A stretch of 64,000 bases of DNA, taken from NCBI GenBank assembly GCA_905221615.1, contig CAJNDT010002890.1, positions 1,138,001 to 1,202,000 on the forward strand. Direction: 5' to 3'. The notes under the pieces were generated by a model. That model had not been told where the DNA came from. It made no database searches and saw only the letters and a list, made by a program, of their open reading frames with translations. The first letter of the stretch is position 1. Every line of letters begins with the position of its first letter. Origin of the DNA: Symbiodinium sp. CCMP2592. Taxonomy: Eukaryota; Sar; Dinophyceae; Suessiales; Symbiodiniaceae. The position numbers and the translations under genes were made by a program. Of the stretch, positions 1 to 11,808 are shown piece after piece.

Positions 1-285
1 CCTGCCACCCGGATGCTTCTCGGGGTCGTGGCAAGCAGGAGGTTCGCCTGCGCCAGGGGTCGTTCTCATTTTGAGAGACTAGCGATGGAGTTGTATTGCA
101 ATATCTCATCTTAATGCCGTCTCTAAAAACTTGGGGTTTAGGGGATGTATAAGGTTTTGGGTGAGCGGGAACATTCAACAGACCTGAAGATTCGAAGTCA
201 ATCCAACACAGCGTAGGTGGTGCTTGCGCCTAGGTGGGAGTCTAAGAAATGGTGTTCACAAAATGGTGTTCACTTGCTAACAGGT

Positions 286-355
286 TTACTTCAAGATACC
301 ATAGTCAAGAAGCCCTAAAATCTTCTATAGATCCCTATGATGGTAACTTGCATTA
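286..355. mobile_element. Small foldback family 12, copy a
   Basis: ACTTCAAGATACCATAGTCA and TATGATGGTAACTTGCATT resemble the ends of 23028-23100. Confidence 0.5.
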
Positions 356-1078
356 AACCCCTTTCCTTCCGAGGACCTCATAGTTAGGGCCCTAGACCCC
401 TTAAGGACCCATAACAACGTCCCTGGAGGCATAGGGTAAATCCCTGATCAGGAACCCCGTTTGACTTCAAACAGCAGGATCCTTGGCCTGTGGACCTCCC
501 CCGCCGAAACCCTAAATCCTACGACCCAAACCAAACCCGGCTTCCTAAATTAGTAAACCCTGACTAAGCCCAACCCTAAACCTCAATTACCGAACCCCGA
601 CAGAGCCCAACCCTGAACCCCAAGCCTCTAGGCCCTAGAGCCTAGATGCCTAAACGCCGCACAGCAAGAAACTTTCATGGGCACCGGGCTCGTAGGCTTC
701 AGCTCCTCATGTTTCCATTTCAAAGCAGCCATGCAGGTAGAACAAACTGATTACAAAAGAGATCGGGGTAGGGTTCAGAGTCTTCGGGTTTAGGGAGTTA
801 GGGTTGAAGGCTTTAGGGTCGGAGGGTTCGGTCACTCGTCATCGTCCTGGTGCACGAGTTATGTACCTTTGAGTACAGGTCTTTCAAAACCTGACTGTAG
901 ACTCACACAAGCCCACGCCGTCAAAGCTCGCAGCACCGCCCAAATCTAGATCTCAAATCTCAGGAGCCTTAACTACCCTCAGTGCGATGAGGAACACCAA
1001 CTTTACTGCGAAGACACCACCGCCTCGCGAGAAACCTGACAAACCAAGCCAAAGACACCCCAAAGCCGGAAGCCATAC

Positions 1079-1099
1079 AACACACACACACACACACAG
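1079..1099. repeat. CA microsatellite
   Basis: About ten CA units. The overlapping small frames (T-H-T-H) are artefacts. Confidence 0.9.
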
Positions 1100-1489
1100 A
1101 AACAAAATCAAAAACACAGCCAGAGAGACACGCAAAAAAAACGCAAATCCTCTGGGCCCTGCAGCCGCGAAGCCCTGCCCTGTAGCTCGACAGACCCCCA
1201 AGCTCGTACCACGCGAGGTCGCATGAAGCTGTTTTGCGGCCTGCTAATTAGCATCATTGGCCCATGTGCCGTTTGCCCAGATCTGGCCACTGAATGTTAA
1301 GATTTTGCTTGAAGCATAGGTTGCAAGTGGGGAGTTCATACCGGATATAGATGTAGAGCCATTTGGGAGTCCAGCTCGTGGGGTTTACGATTTAGGCTCG
1401 ATGGTTTAGTGCTTCTTAGCGTGGTGCACCCTAAGAAAACCTGCTGAGAGCCCCTTTCGTACCTGCATAACACTTGTCTCAGAAACCAC

Positions 1490-1575
1490 CCCTAAACCTA
1501 AACCCTAAACCCTAAAGCGAAACCCCTAAACCTAAACCCTAAACCCTAAACCGAAACCCCTAAACCTAAACCGAA
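1490..1575. repeat. Telomere-like patch (CCCTAAA on plus)
   Basis: About ten degenerate CCCTAAA units with CCGAAAC variants. Confidence 0.85.
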
Positions 1576-2748
1576 AAAGCCGTTGCCACCCAGACCCTCA
1601 ACTCTAAAGCCCCTGAAAGCTTTGGCGGGTGCAGCCCTCAGTGGGCTGATCCAACTCTAATCGATTTCTTCTTCGTCGGGACACTGGAGGTCGACGGGCA
1701 TTGCCCTTTCTGGTTCCGGGTCTAAAGTTCAGGGTTTAGTGTTTTTGGGGTTAGGGTTTAGGATCCCCAATCACAAGCCCTGCCCTCGCCTTTTACACAA
1801 AGAGCTCAACCCGCGATGTTTGAGAATCTCGGATTTGAGGATTTAGCTTTTGCTGCATCTGCGCAAGCTTTCGGTCTAAGTGTTTCGGGCTGAATCTTAG
1901 TTTTTCCAGGTCACTGTCCCAAGATTTCATGATGCTTTCGTGTGTAGGTTTAAGGGTGTAAGGTTTGGGTTATGTCTTAAGGTTCATGGTTGCGCCGTAC
2001 AGGTTTCTACGGTTTGAGGGCATAGGGGAATACCCTAAGGGCCCTGACACTTCGGGGAACCTCAAAATGTAGGATTTCTGAGACCCCAAAGCAGACGCAA
2101 GGCCTCTCCCTCGGAGATTCCGGACCCTGCTAGGGAGATACCTGCACCCTTAGAGGGTACCCAGTAACCCACTGCATAGGTATCTCGACTCTTGCGGGCA
2201 GACTCTCTGTTAACAGGGTTGTACATCAGGCAACCATAGACTACCTGTACCCCGAATAACCTGCCTGTTTTAGATAGGGGAATCATTGTAAAGAGCCTTA
2301 GCTAACAATGTTTTTAGGGCCCAGGTATAGAATATCGATGGCCACAGCCCCCAGGTGAGGCGCGGTTAGAGCTTAAGGTTCAGGGCTCGGGCAGCCTGCT
2401 TCGGAGACCACCAGATGCTTGCCTAGTGCTTGCTACTGGAGCGGAGACAGGCCCCACCAACACAAGTAAAGCAAAGTTGTACCGTAGTATACTATCGGAT
2501 ATTCGGGTATAGTAACTATAGGAGATAATCGGGAACTAGGATATCACGGTATATTAGTTTTAGTACACTATAATGTAGGGGGTCTGAAGAATTTGATCCA
2601 TGAGAGGGCTTCTTGAAGGGTTGTACTGGACTCACTCTTCAAGTCGGCGAATGCAGCCATGTGGCCTGAGGTTTCGAATGCGAGGCAAGATCTCTGATTG
2701 CTTTCTTTACTTTTGTTCACAGAGACTATTCGACTCGTGGTTGCGCTT

Positions 2749-2869
2749 TAGTGAACCCCAGAAAGTTGGAACATTGATTGTAGGACAGTTCATTCTGGGA
2801 ATCCCTTTACTTTACTGTACTTTAAGGAAATGAGGCTAATGATGTTCCACCTTTCTGGCTTCTACTGTA
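2749..2869. mobile_element. MITE family 9, copy a
   Basis: TAGTGAACCCCAGAAAGTTG at the left and CTGGCTTCTACTGTA at the right, like 11405 and 20233. Confidence 0.7.
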
Positions 2870-3427
2870 CTTCTTGAAGGTGGTGAGTTAGACCAGGCCT
2901 CCCAAACGAACCCCGAAACACTCCCAAACCCGAAAGCCGACAGGTATCGCACCCTGTAAGACCCTAACGCGTTGTGTTCATAGATACTTCAAGGACCCAG
3001 GGCTCAACAAATAGGTGGTACTCTGGGTGATAACCTGGCTCATTGTTCCTTGTTTGTGTTTACCCGAGTGTTTACTCCACTCCTACTGCCTCTTTCTAAG
3101 GCCCTTTGAGCTTCTAAGTGGACCTTAAACCTTAAACCCATGAGTTTCTAAGTGGATAAAGGCCAAACCCGACCATTCCATGCCTGTCTCCGGAGCTGCA
3201 TGCTTTGGCCTCTGTGCTTGATCTTCCAGCAGCTTCCGGGAACGTGCTGCGATTCTCGAAATCCCGCTTCGCAGTGTAGGGTTAAGGGATGGTTAGCGCT
3301 TTCCTAAACCCGCAACCCAAAGCCCTAAACCCTGATACCTACACCCTAAAGCGTAAGTTAGGGTGTAGAGTTTGGACATTGAGGCAATCATTGCGGCGTC
3401 GAGCGTAAGGGTTTCAGGGGCTGCACG

Positions 3428-3533
3428 TTTCTGGGCACCGGAATTTGGGAAGTTCTCTAAAATCAGGGTCACAAAATAGCACGGCACTCTTATGAAAAGG
3501 ATCCTGAAGGGGACCCTAATTTAGACAACTACC
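3428..3533. mobile_element. MITE family 13-like, copy c
   Basis: GGAAGTTCTCTAAAATCAGG on the left, GGGGACCCTAATTTAGACAA then CTACCCG on the right. Confidence 0.55.
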
Positions 3534-4491
3534 CGCCTGCAAACCATGAGTAGTATCCATGTTAAGGTATTTATAAGTCGACGTACTTTTGCCTACTTAC
3601 TAAGTCCCTCGACACTTCAAATATAAACCCAAGTCATGAACAGACACGATAAGCCCAAAGCCCGTAAGCAGATAGACCCGCACAACCGAGATTTCCAAAC
3701 CCACCACCCCGAACACTAGACTAAAACCCTATGCCACACTTCAAAGACTCGGGTTAAGGTTAATGGGGATCTAGCAGCAGGGGTGTCGCTTGGTGGGAGT
3801 GTCGGTCTCTGCACACCTAGGGTTTATAAGGGTGCAGGCTTTAGGGTTCAGGGACCCTTCGAACCCACGTCGCTAAACCCAAAGCAAGCCTATAACAAGA
3901 ATTCTCGGTAATTATACCCTCAACCCTCAACCCTATTAAGGACTCAGGGTTCTTGCGCAACTACAACACGAAAATCCTCACATCGGGTCTATCCTGAGAT
4001 CCTTTGTTCGCTGAGCTCTGACATTGCTTAGGGCACCCTGGCCCACCGGAGCGTGGTTTACAGTTTAGGGGTTTAGGGCATCGTTTTTTGGGTATATTGA
4101 GGCCTTATCAGAATATTATCTTGGGGTATGATACCATACAGCAATTTATCATCGCCAGCAGGTTGCAGGGGTGCTTTCTCCATTTTAAAGTGAAGTTAAG
4201 GCCTCTAGACTCTATGCTATGTTGTACCTTAAGCCCTTGACTACGTTTTGAGAGACGGACTCCAATCGAGCGGATCAGATCGCCCACCTTCCTGCCGACA
4301 AGCCCTAGCAAGCTGAGGCAGAGGGCCTGCAAGAACTTTGGGCTTCAGGATGTAGGGATTGAAGCCTTCAGCTTTTTTTGGTAGGTCCTCCAGGGTGTTA
4401 TGATTAGATTTCCCGGGGTAGGGCTGCTGAGTTTACTTCCACATTTAGTGTTTTGAGAGTTTGTGGTTGTCATCGGTGGATTAGAAGGTCC

Positions 4492-4588
4492 TTAGGGGTA
4501 CTTAGAAATATATTTTTAATTTTTGGTTATTATAGTCCCTACGAAACAGATAAAATCTAGTTTTTGCTAGGGTTCTAAGTTCAGTATA
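4492..4588. mobile_element. Small element family 11, copy a
   Basis: TTAGGGGTACTTAGAAATA at the left and GCTAGGGTTCTAAGTTCAGT at the right, shared with 29778-29870. Confidence 0.65.
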
Positions 4589-4746
4589 GGGTCGGGCCCA
4601 TTTTTCTACCAGCTGCTTGCGGTGGAGGAGCGGAGCTTGTGGGTTCCTTTGCAGAGGGTCCGGTAAGGGTTGCTTTTACTCCGGTTCAAAGATTCAGGCG
4701 CCTTAATACTTGAAATAGGGTTTTAAGGCCTACCTACTGGCGTAGA

Positions 4747-4832
4747 TGTAATAAAGGGGCCTAAAATACTTACCACATACCGTTTTGGGGGGCTCCTTAT
4801 TATAATTATGGTATAATGGGCCCCAAAACCCT
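4747..4832. mobile_element. MITE family 6, copy d (end replaced by telomere-like repeats)
   Basis: AAAGGGGCCTAAAATACTTA at the left and a GGGCCCCAAAACCCT core at the right, which runs straight into a CCCTAAA array. Confidence 0.6.
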
Positions 4833-4908
4833 CCCTAAACCCTAAACCTTAAACCCTAAACCCTAAACCCTATACCCTAAACCCTAAACCCTAAACCCTA
4901 AACCCTAT
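4833..4908. repeat. Telomere-like patch (CCCTAAA on plus)
   Basis: About ten nearly perfect CCCTAAA units, immediately after MITE family 6 copy d. Confidence 0.9.
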
Positions 4909-5335
4909 ATTAGAAGGTGAACCCGGACAAGCTCCAAAAGGCCTAGCAGAGTTGGGGAGGCGACGGTCTGAGATTCAGGGCTCCGTTTTCTTGACTCCAG
5001 TGATTTTGCGGTTCCAGATTTGCGGCGCAATCAGGGTTCCTGAATATTTACAAGCAAGTCTGAGGGCGGTAAACTGTATCGGATTATGTGGAGACTATAA
5101 CGGTATACTATGTCTGGTTCCTCAGACCAAACCTTATAAACCTTAGAGGAAGTGTGAGGTGTTTACGGTCTATTAACCCTAAACCCTAAACCCTCTATTG
5201 CCTGGAGTTGTGGCAACATGCGGGCACTCTGCCATCGACGACTTCTGGGAATCCGGACGCATGCCAAATTCCAATGTTGCGCAAAACCTAGAACCCTGGA
5301 CCCTGAGCATAAAGAACGTAGCCCGAAACCTGACC

Positions 5336-5438
5336 TATAGTCTCCATTGTAGTTCCTGTTATTGGCCCAAAAACTATATTATAGGACCCTAACCATAAAT
5401 TTCGTTAGCCAAAAAAAAGAACTACATTGGAGACTATA
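5336..5438. mobile_element. MITE family 3, copy a
   Basis: Inverted ends TATAGTCTCCATTGTAGTTC and AGAACTACATTGGAGACTATA with TA at the borders. Confidence 0.85.
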
Positions 5439-5695
5439 TGTAGAGCCCTAATCCTTTAACCTTCCGCCATCCTGAAACCTGTAACTGAAGAAGTGCGCAA
5501 GCTCATAAACATTAGGGCCCTGACACCTGCCTACATTATCCCACCCCATACCCTAAGCCCCTAACCCGGTTTAGGGACTACAATAGAACCCGAAACTCTG
5601 TTCTATTCCTGAAGCCCTCTCTCCCATGGAAATGCATCATCAACGCCCCAAACCCTGAGGCTCTGCTCACAAGCGGAATCAACCGCTAAACATAT

Positions 5696-5756
5696 TTGGG
5701 CTAACATATTTTTCCCCTATATGTTTGGGGGGAAAAACATTTTTCCTCAATATGTT
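5696..5756. repeat. Short hairpin (TAACATATTTTTCC)
   Basis: CTAACATATTTTTCCCC pairs with GGGGAAAAA and CAATATGTTAG further right; a 60-bp imperfect palindrome. Confidence 0.5.
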
Positions 5757-6703
5757 AGATGCCAGCTGGGGTTTATAGGGGTTTAGGCTGCAACTATGGT
5801 GCTTTAGGGCTAAACCCTAAACCCTAACGGGCCGCGTTGAATCTAGATGGGAGGCTTGCCGAGGGGCGGGACGTGAATTTTTTGGAGCCGTAGATCGTTC
5901 ATGGAGCGGTTCTTGGGTTCAGGTTCAGCATTCAAGTTTGAGCAGTTTTGGTTTCAGGGTTTACGTAGGACGAAGCCGCTAAGCTTGAAGTCCTAATTCC
6001 AAAGCCAACAAATCGAGAACGGAGCCTAAAGCCCAAACCCCCCTCATTTTGTACAAGAAGCCTACAGCATTACCGAAGCTTTTTTTGAACCGCTCGCCTG
6101 TACAGTGGAAACGGCTGCAGTTTCGGAATCCACTTCGACTCTCCGCCGCCCGCTTGGGGTGCAGAGGACTAATAATCGTTGACCATGAGATCACCCGGTC
6201 TCTATTTGTTGGGGTATGTCGCGGCGAAACGACGGAAGGGAGCTTTCTGGAGGGGTAAACAGCGACGGCTGCAGCACAACCCTGAAAGGCTTTATACTTG
6301 GGGATCCAAAAACCTGTTTGTATAAAGAGTTATGTGCTGAAGGGCGTGTCATACGGTTCTCACCACTCTTGATAAGTTATACCAGAAGCCCCATCCTCAA
6401 AATTCAGGCGCTGCGTCACACTCACACTGACCCCCAGACAGTCCTGCAGAAACACGCTTGGTTCCAACCTGTCCAATCAGCTTTCCCCTATGCTTTACCA
6501 CCCTGAAGTCTTGAACCCTAAACTCGAAGCATTCTCGCAAGCCGAAACACCCCGAAGTCTTAAACCCGATTCCCCGAAGCTTCTCCTAAACCTTAACACC
6601 CTGAAGTCTTAAGGCAGCAAAAGAGACCTGGGAGCCTGAAGCCTTCAGATTTTCAGCACCCCTGAAGCCTTACTTTCCACTAAACTCTCCGAAACCAAGC
6701 TTT

Positions 6704-6806
6704 AGTATCATATACTTATAGTAATTACCTGTACTATTTTTTGGGGGGGGGTCCTTGTTATAGTGATAGTATAGCGGGCTCCAAAACCCTATTCTAACTA
6801 TTAAGT
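6704..6806. mobile_element. MITE family 6, copy e
   Basis: Core GGGGGGTCCTTGTTATAG then AAAACCCTATTCTAACTATT, read on the minus strand like the family consensus. Confidence 0.6.
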
Positions 6807-7736
6807 CCCCAATACGTTTGGGACTTTCCGGTTGTCGGCTACAGTTGCCTTACCTATGGTCTTGCTTTGTTTGTGGCAGCCCATAGACGTCTGAGTAGTT
6901 TGTTTGGTGTTTTCGCATCAGGGTTTAGGGTTCAGGAGCTAGGGTTTTCAACCTTTTCTTTAGTACCCCGTTTGATGCTCTCTTCCCCCGCCGCGCGTCC
7001 GCACCACGAACACGGGAGGGCGCTCTGCCCGAACTAGCAACAGATTCTTGCAGCTGGCTTCTCGAATCCGTAGCATCGCGTCAGGAATAGCCTGACGATC
7101 ATAGGGTTTCGCTCGTCATTGACATTTTCAGGATTGTGTCGTGAGCCGTAGCATACATATGTTCTCTTTCGCCTATCTACAGCAACGTTTTGGGTGTTGA
7201 GCTTTGGCTTCATTTACGAGCTGACATTCCCGTCATGGAACATCTAGATTTTGGCTAGCGGCCGGGGCGGCAAACCCGAGACCCGCAACTACTTAGGCTC
7301 TTCAAATCCTAAGCCTCTTTCAACTTCACAAAATATATGCTGCAACCATAATTTTTAGAAAGCCCTATCGGCCAGTATGTGTAATTCTTGAGTTTGTCTT
7401 TGTCATGCCGGATCTTGCAAGATTCTGAGGGCTCGAAACCTGTGCTCGCGGCAAGCTTCGAAGACCAACCGGAGGCGGCAGCCTGGGTTCCTCCGGTCTG
7501 CTGTTTAGCGTTTAGGGTTTGGGAGGTTTAGGGTTTAGGGTTTAGCCTTTAGGGTTTGGAGGCTTAGGACTCCTAGGGTTGTTGAAGGGTGTGTAAGGGA
7601 TTTTGTTACGGGCTCTTGGGTGTACATGTCTTCCACTGGGGCAATCGCTCTGTGTGCATTAGCCCGTATGGCACACGAAACACCTCAGAGATTCCCTCAT
7701 CATTTTGAGCGATGACCGGGGCTCACGCCAAGATAA

Positions 7737-7838
7737 TACACAGGGGCCTCTAATACTTACCAATACTACGTGGGGGCTCCGTGTTGTAAGTATAGCATAG
7801 TTTCCCCCCGGACCCTATTGCAGTTATTATAAGACCTC
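7737..7838. mobile_element. MITE family 6, copy c
   Basis: AGGGGCCTCTAATACTTACC at the left, GTGGGGGCTCC core, GACCCTATTGCAGTTATTAT at the right. Confidence 0.65.
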
Positions 7839-8327
7839 CACATGAGGGCGCTTCAGGCTGAGAGTGAGAGGCTTGGAACCCACGGCTCTTTTCCTATAGA
7901 GCTTGGCTGGCTCAGCTTGGTGCAGCTTCCCTGCCTTCTGCTACCGTGGCAATTCCGAATGACGTCCGTTGCAAGCAGGTTTGATGTCACGGTACATCAT
8001 GAGATATACTAGCGTTCACTGTAGGATCTCCCTACATCAAAAGATTCCGACTCCAGGTTATGCCCGAACTAAACCTGATTCCAGTTATCAAGACCCCTGT
8101 GCTGGAAAAATGCAAAATTATTATCCACCAGAAAAAGTTGCACTGTTCAATGTATTCTGTTGTCGGCGTTTGTAGTGATTCACAGGATGGAGTTTCTAGT
8201 CTCCTAGCTGGAAAACAGAGTGCTCTTTTACGGATCGAGTCATTCACGCAACCGCATCTAGAGCTTCATTGCCGTGTACTTCTATCATAGCCCGAATAAT
8301 ATGCGCAGTGCTGTTACCTCTCCGTTT

Positions 8328-8442
8328 GGTTACCTCTGTTGTGGTTATTCCGCGAGTATTCTGTGATTAATTGTAGCCCGGTGACCTGCGATCACGGCCT
8401 GATCACGGGCTAATGCACCTTTAGCAAAATTAGAGGTAACCA
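8328..8442. mobile_element. Foldback element, family 8
   Basis: TTGGTTACCTCTG and TTAGAGGTAACCAA form inverted ends. An inner TAGCCCGGTGA/TGATCACGGGCTA hairpin nests inside. Confidence 0.65.
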
Positions 8443-8679
8443 ACCTCAGGGGTAGCCAATTTTAGGCAATTCAGCATTATTCCTTGGTGTTCCTTTTCAA
8501 ACTTAACCATACTCCATACCCCACAACACTGTTTTTAAGCATTTAAACATCCGCACATCATTTTCGCCATGGTGGATTCAAACGGGAAGAGACGGCACCT
8601 TTTTTGCCAGTCCCGCCCACTCCAGGCTTCACAGTCATTGGCTTTAGGCTTTATAGGTTGACCACTCAATTCCCGGTTT

Positions 8680-8818
8680 AGGGTTTGGGGGTTTAGGGTT
8701 TAGGGGTTCAGGGTTTAGGGGTTTAGGGGTTTAGGGTTTAGGGGTTCAGGGGTTTAGGGTTTAGGGTTTAGGGGTTTAGGTTTCAGGGGTTAGGGTTTGG
8801 GGGTTTAGGGTTTAGGGT
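8680..8818. repeat. Telomere-like patch (TTTAGGG on plus)
   Basis: Alternating TTTAGGG and TTTAGGGG units; family-7 MITE copy a starts at its end. Confidence 0.9.
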
Positions 8819-8937
8819 TAATGTCGGAACCTGATTACGAAACCTTGGGCCTACACCCCAAAATAGTAGGACTCATATTAGAAACCCTAATAAATTCCCA
8901 AGGTTTCTCAGTCAGGTTCTTACATTAACCGTCCGAA
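8819..8937. mobile_element. MITE family 7, copy a
   Basis: TAATGTCGGAACCTGATTAC and GTCAGGTTCTTACATTA with TA borders; the core has CCCCAAAATAGTAGGA. Confidence 0.85.
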
Positions 8938-9334
8938 CCCAACCTCAACCCGAAACCCTACATCCGCAAACCTCAGGCCCTCGGGATTTGAGCAGCAAAC
9001 AGGGTTGAGGCGTTAGGGGTTTACGGGGCTATAATCATAGGAAGCCAAAAGGGGTTTTAGCCTATTGGGGTTTAGCAGGTATTGGGGTTCCCATACTGGG
9101 GTTCATATCAAGGAATCCATAACCCAAGAATCTTAAACCCCCCTGTTGCCTTCCCATCATATAAGGGTTTAGGGGCAAGGCTGCAGTAGGGGATCAGGAT
9201 TATGTAGGAGTTCGGTTGTGCATTAGCCGGCTCTCGTCTCCACGACACACTGCCAATCAATCTTTTTCATGCTTGTGTCATTGCTCCTCTCGGAATTGGT
9301 GCAGCATGGGGTCAAGACGATTTCTAATCACAAC

Positions 9335-9640
9335 TGCTTACCCGAAACCCTAAACCCTATAAGCCCTAAGCTCCGAGAATCGCTGTGGAGTCGGGAGGTG
9401 TCGGCGACGTACCATTCGCTTATCTGGGGGAAAACTCAGAGAGGAACTCCTTCCCTCGGGTTTAGGGTCAGGGGTTTAGGGGTTTACGGGTTTAGGGGTT
9501 TGGGGGACCTCAACCCTAAACCCGAAATCCTAAACCCAAAACCCATGAACCTCAAACCCGAAACCCCTAAACTCTAAACCCTAAACCCTCATCCGCTAAA
9601 CCTTAAACCCGAAACCCCTAAACCCTAACCCGAAACCCTA
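9335..9640. repeat. Telomere-like patches, both orientations
   Basis: TTTAGGG-type units (9465-9505) lie between CCCTAAA-type stretches, so orientation switches within 300 bp. Confidence 0.85.
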
Positions 9641-9719
9641 AAGTTTGAGTGCTTGGGGGTTTGGGGGTTTCGCGGTTTGGGGCCCTTTGGTTCCGATCGG
9701 GGAGGGTTTGGTTCAGAAG

Positions 9720-9975
9720 ATTCGGGGTTAGTCTTTAGGGCTTAGGGTTGAGGGCTTAGGGTTTAGGGCTTAGGGTTTATTAGGGTTTAGGGTTGAGGGC
9801 TTAGGGTTTAGGGCTTAGGGCTTAGGGTTTAGGCTTTAGGGCTTCGGGCTTAGGTTTAGGGTTTAGGGCTTAGGGTTTAGGCTTTAGGGCTTCGGGCTTA
9901 GGTTTAGGGTTTAGGGTTGGGTTCGTGGGTGATGACTAGCCCTCAGCCCTAAGCACCAGGGTTTAGGGCCTTTTG
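9720..9975. repeat. Telomere-like higher-order array (TTTAGGGC / TTAGGGTTTAGGG)
   Basis: Repeated blocks of GGGCTTAGGGTTTA with a local 50-60-bp duplication (about 9825 and 9880). Confidence 0.88.
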
Positions 9976-10398
9976 AGGCTTAAGTCCCAAGCCCCGAGAT
10001 TTTTTGATCACAACATCCTATACGCCCGTAAATTTGCAGTTTGCCAGGCTCAGGAAAATCACGCCCCAATATGGAAGCCTGAACAAGTAGATCAGGGATT
10101 GCAGGGGTTTGCTGAATAGACAAAAAAGTTTCTCGAGCTCAAATTGCTGTGCCAACACCAAACTGCCAAAGCCCAGAGGTGCTAACCCCAACTAAGCAGA
10201 TCCCCTGCCCTAGCGGTTCTCAGAATGCTAATCCTATAGCTGACTGCTGAGTACAAAAGGTGACCGTTTTAGCCCCATACCCTAGACCTCCTACAACACG
10301 TGACGAACGGCAAAACGGTACGTACTCCGGGACAAAAATTATTAAGTTGCCTACGTACTTCTGGGTCTAAGGCCTTCGCGTAGCATCTATTGCTATTT

Positions 10399-10501
10399 GG
10401 GAGTTTCCCGAAATAGGGGACCCTGATATAGTGCCCGAAGTAGTAGGATCCTTATCATAAAGACCCCATGGTAAGGTGCCACTAATTTTCGGAAACTCCC
10501 A
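10399..10501. mobile_element. MITE family 2, copy a
   Basis: Ends GGGAGTTTCCCG and TTTTCGGAAACTCCCA, with core TAGTAGGATCCTTATCAT. Flanks show ATTT on both sides, a probable 4-bp target duplication. Confidence 0.82.
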
Positions 10502-10874
10502 ATTTGGAGCTTGAAGGGCCTATTTGGGATCTTCATAGGGTTTAATCTGCCTAAGCATGCCGGGGCCCCGACTTCCTCCGGGGCCGCCCACTGCAGCCGC
10601 CACGGCACCGGCAGCTGCCTACGAGAGCGACGGAGCCTTAGTTCTGGGGTTTAGAAGGTATTTGGTTTAGGGTTAAGGGATTTGGGTTGGTAGGATTAAG
10701 GATTTCTCCTAGGATTAGGGGTTTAGGGTTTTGGGACGAAGGTAGGTAGGATTAAGGATCCCTCATAGAAGAACTCTTATTTGGCATTTCCCCGCCTGCG
10801 TTTAGCTCCCGCCCTTGGAGCCCTTTGGGTTCATCGGAGTTCACGTCGCTGAAGGGGGGCTTGTGGGTGCTTCT

Positions 10875-10887
10875 ATTTATCTATATG

Positions 10888-10921
<34 letters not shown>

Positions 10922-10974
10922 ACATATATATATATATATATAGTTATGTGTATATATATATATATATATATATT

Positions 10975-11016
<42 letters not shown>
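10875..11016. repeat. TA/ATAC then GA microsatellite
   Basis: About 100 bp of TATA/ATAC repeats followed by about 20 GA units. The minus-strand frames here (S-L-S-L, Y-I-Y-I) are meaningless. Confidence 0.95.
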
Positions 11017-11019
<3 letters not shown>

Positions 11020-11404
11020 AGTGACGTTTGAGACAGGAGGAGGAAGAAGTTGGCGTCTCTTCCAATTCAAGCATAAGCTTGGGTCACCCGAAGTGGAGTA
11101 TGCCACTGTTATGATGAGGACACTACGGGATAGGCCCAAATTTGGAGAACGCGTGGGTATGTAGCTTGGGCAGGGAAGAGGGCATTGAAGGTCACACACG
11201 GCATGCGTGTTCAGGGCCTCCTTATTCTGAAAGCCTTTCTATAATCTTCTGGGTTGCGGGGCAGGAGTAAGGATCTAATCCTTGAAGCCGAAGGCCTCTC
11301 ATGGCCCAATGCCTAAACGCTGAACGCCTAAACCCTATAAGCCCCAAATCTTAACCCCTGGACCCCGAAACCCCTAAGGCCCTAAACCCTAAACCCCTGA
11401 ACCC

Positions 11405-11516
11405 TACAGTAGAAGCCTAGAAGTTGGAAACCCAATAGCCTCAATCCTTAAGAGTAAATGGGAATCCCAGCACTATTTGGCCTTAATCCGGTTTCCAACT
11501 TTATGGGATTTACTGC
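11405..11516. mobile_element. MITE family 9, copy b
   Basis: TACAGTAGAAGCCTAGAAGT and GGTTTCCAACTTTATGGGAT then TTACTG; the core has GGCCTTAATCC. Confidence 0.8.
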
Positions 11517-11644
11517 AAAGCCCCTGAACCCCAAACCCTCAAATCCTCCGCCTTCCGAATGAGGCGCCAAAGCAACGCGTCCCTGCCTCGGCGAGATGCA
11601 AAGTACAGTATGGCTCCATGCACCCACATGGTGTGTGTACGTGT

Positions 11645-11808
11645 AGATGTATATATATATATATACACACACACACGCACATTCTTTTATTTTTTATTTC
11701 TCTATTTGTTTAAAGAGTATATGTACATACATATATATATATATATATGTATACATATGTACATACACACATAGATACAGATATAGATATAGATACAGAG
11801 ATTGATAT
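11645..11808. repeat. TA/CA/GATA microsatellite cluster
   Basis: Consecutive TATATA, ACACAC, ATGTATACAT and GATATA-type runs. Confidence 0.92.

Larger units (their letters stand above)
1..10390. other. Gene-poor region: telomere-like DNA and scattered MITEs
   Basis: Apart from the repeats listed separately I see no gene here. Small open frames (for example near 2600, 6050, 6220, 7970 and 9270) have no splice context, and many contain telomere-like R-V-R-G or P-K-P-E strings. The 7,860-8,320 segment is free of telomere-like units but has no convincing frame. Confidence 0.6.

Noticed and set aside
10873-11199. Frames with Ser-Leu and Ile-Tyr repeats
   Set aside because: They are translations of GA and TA microsatellites.
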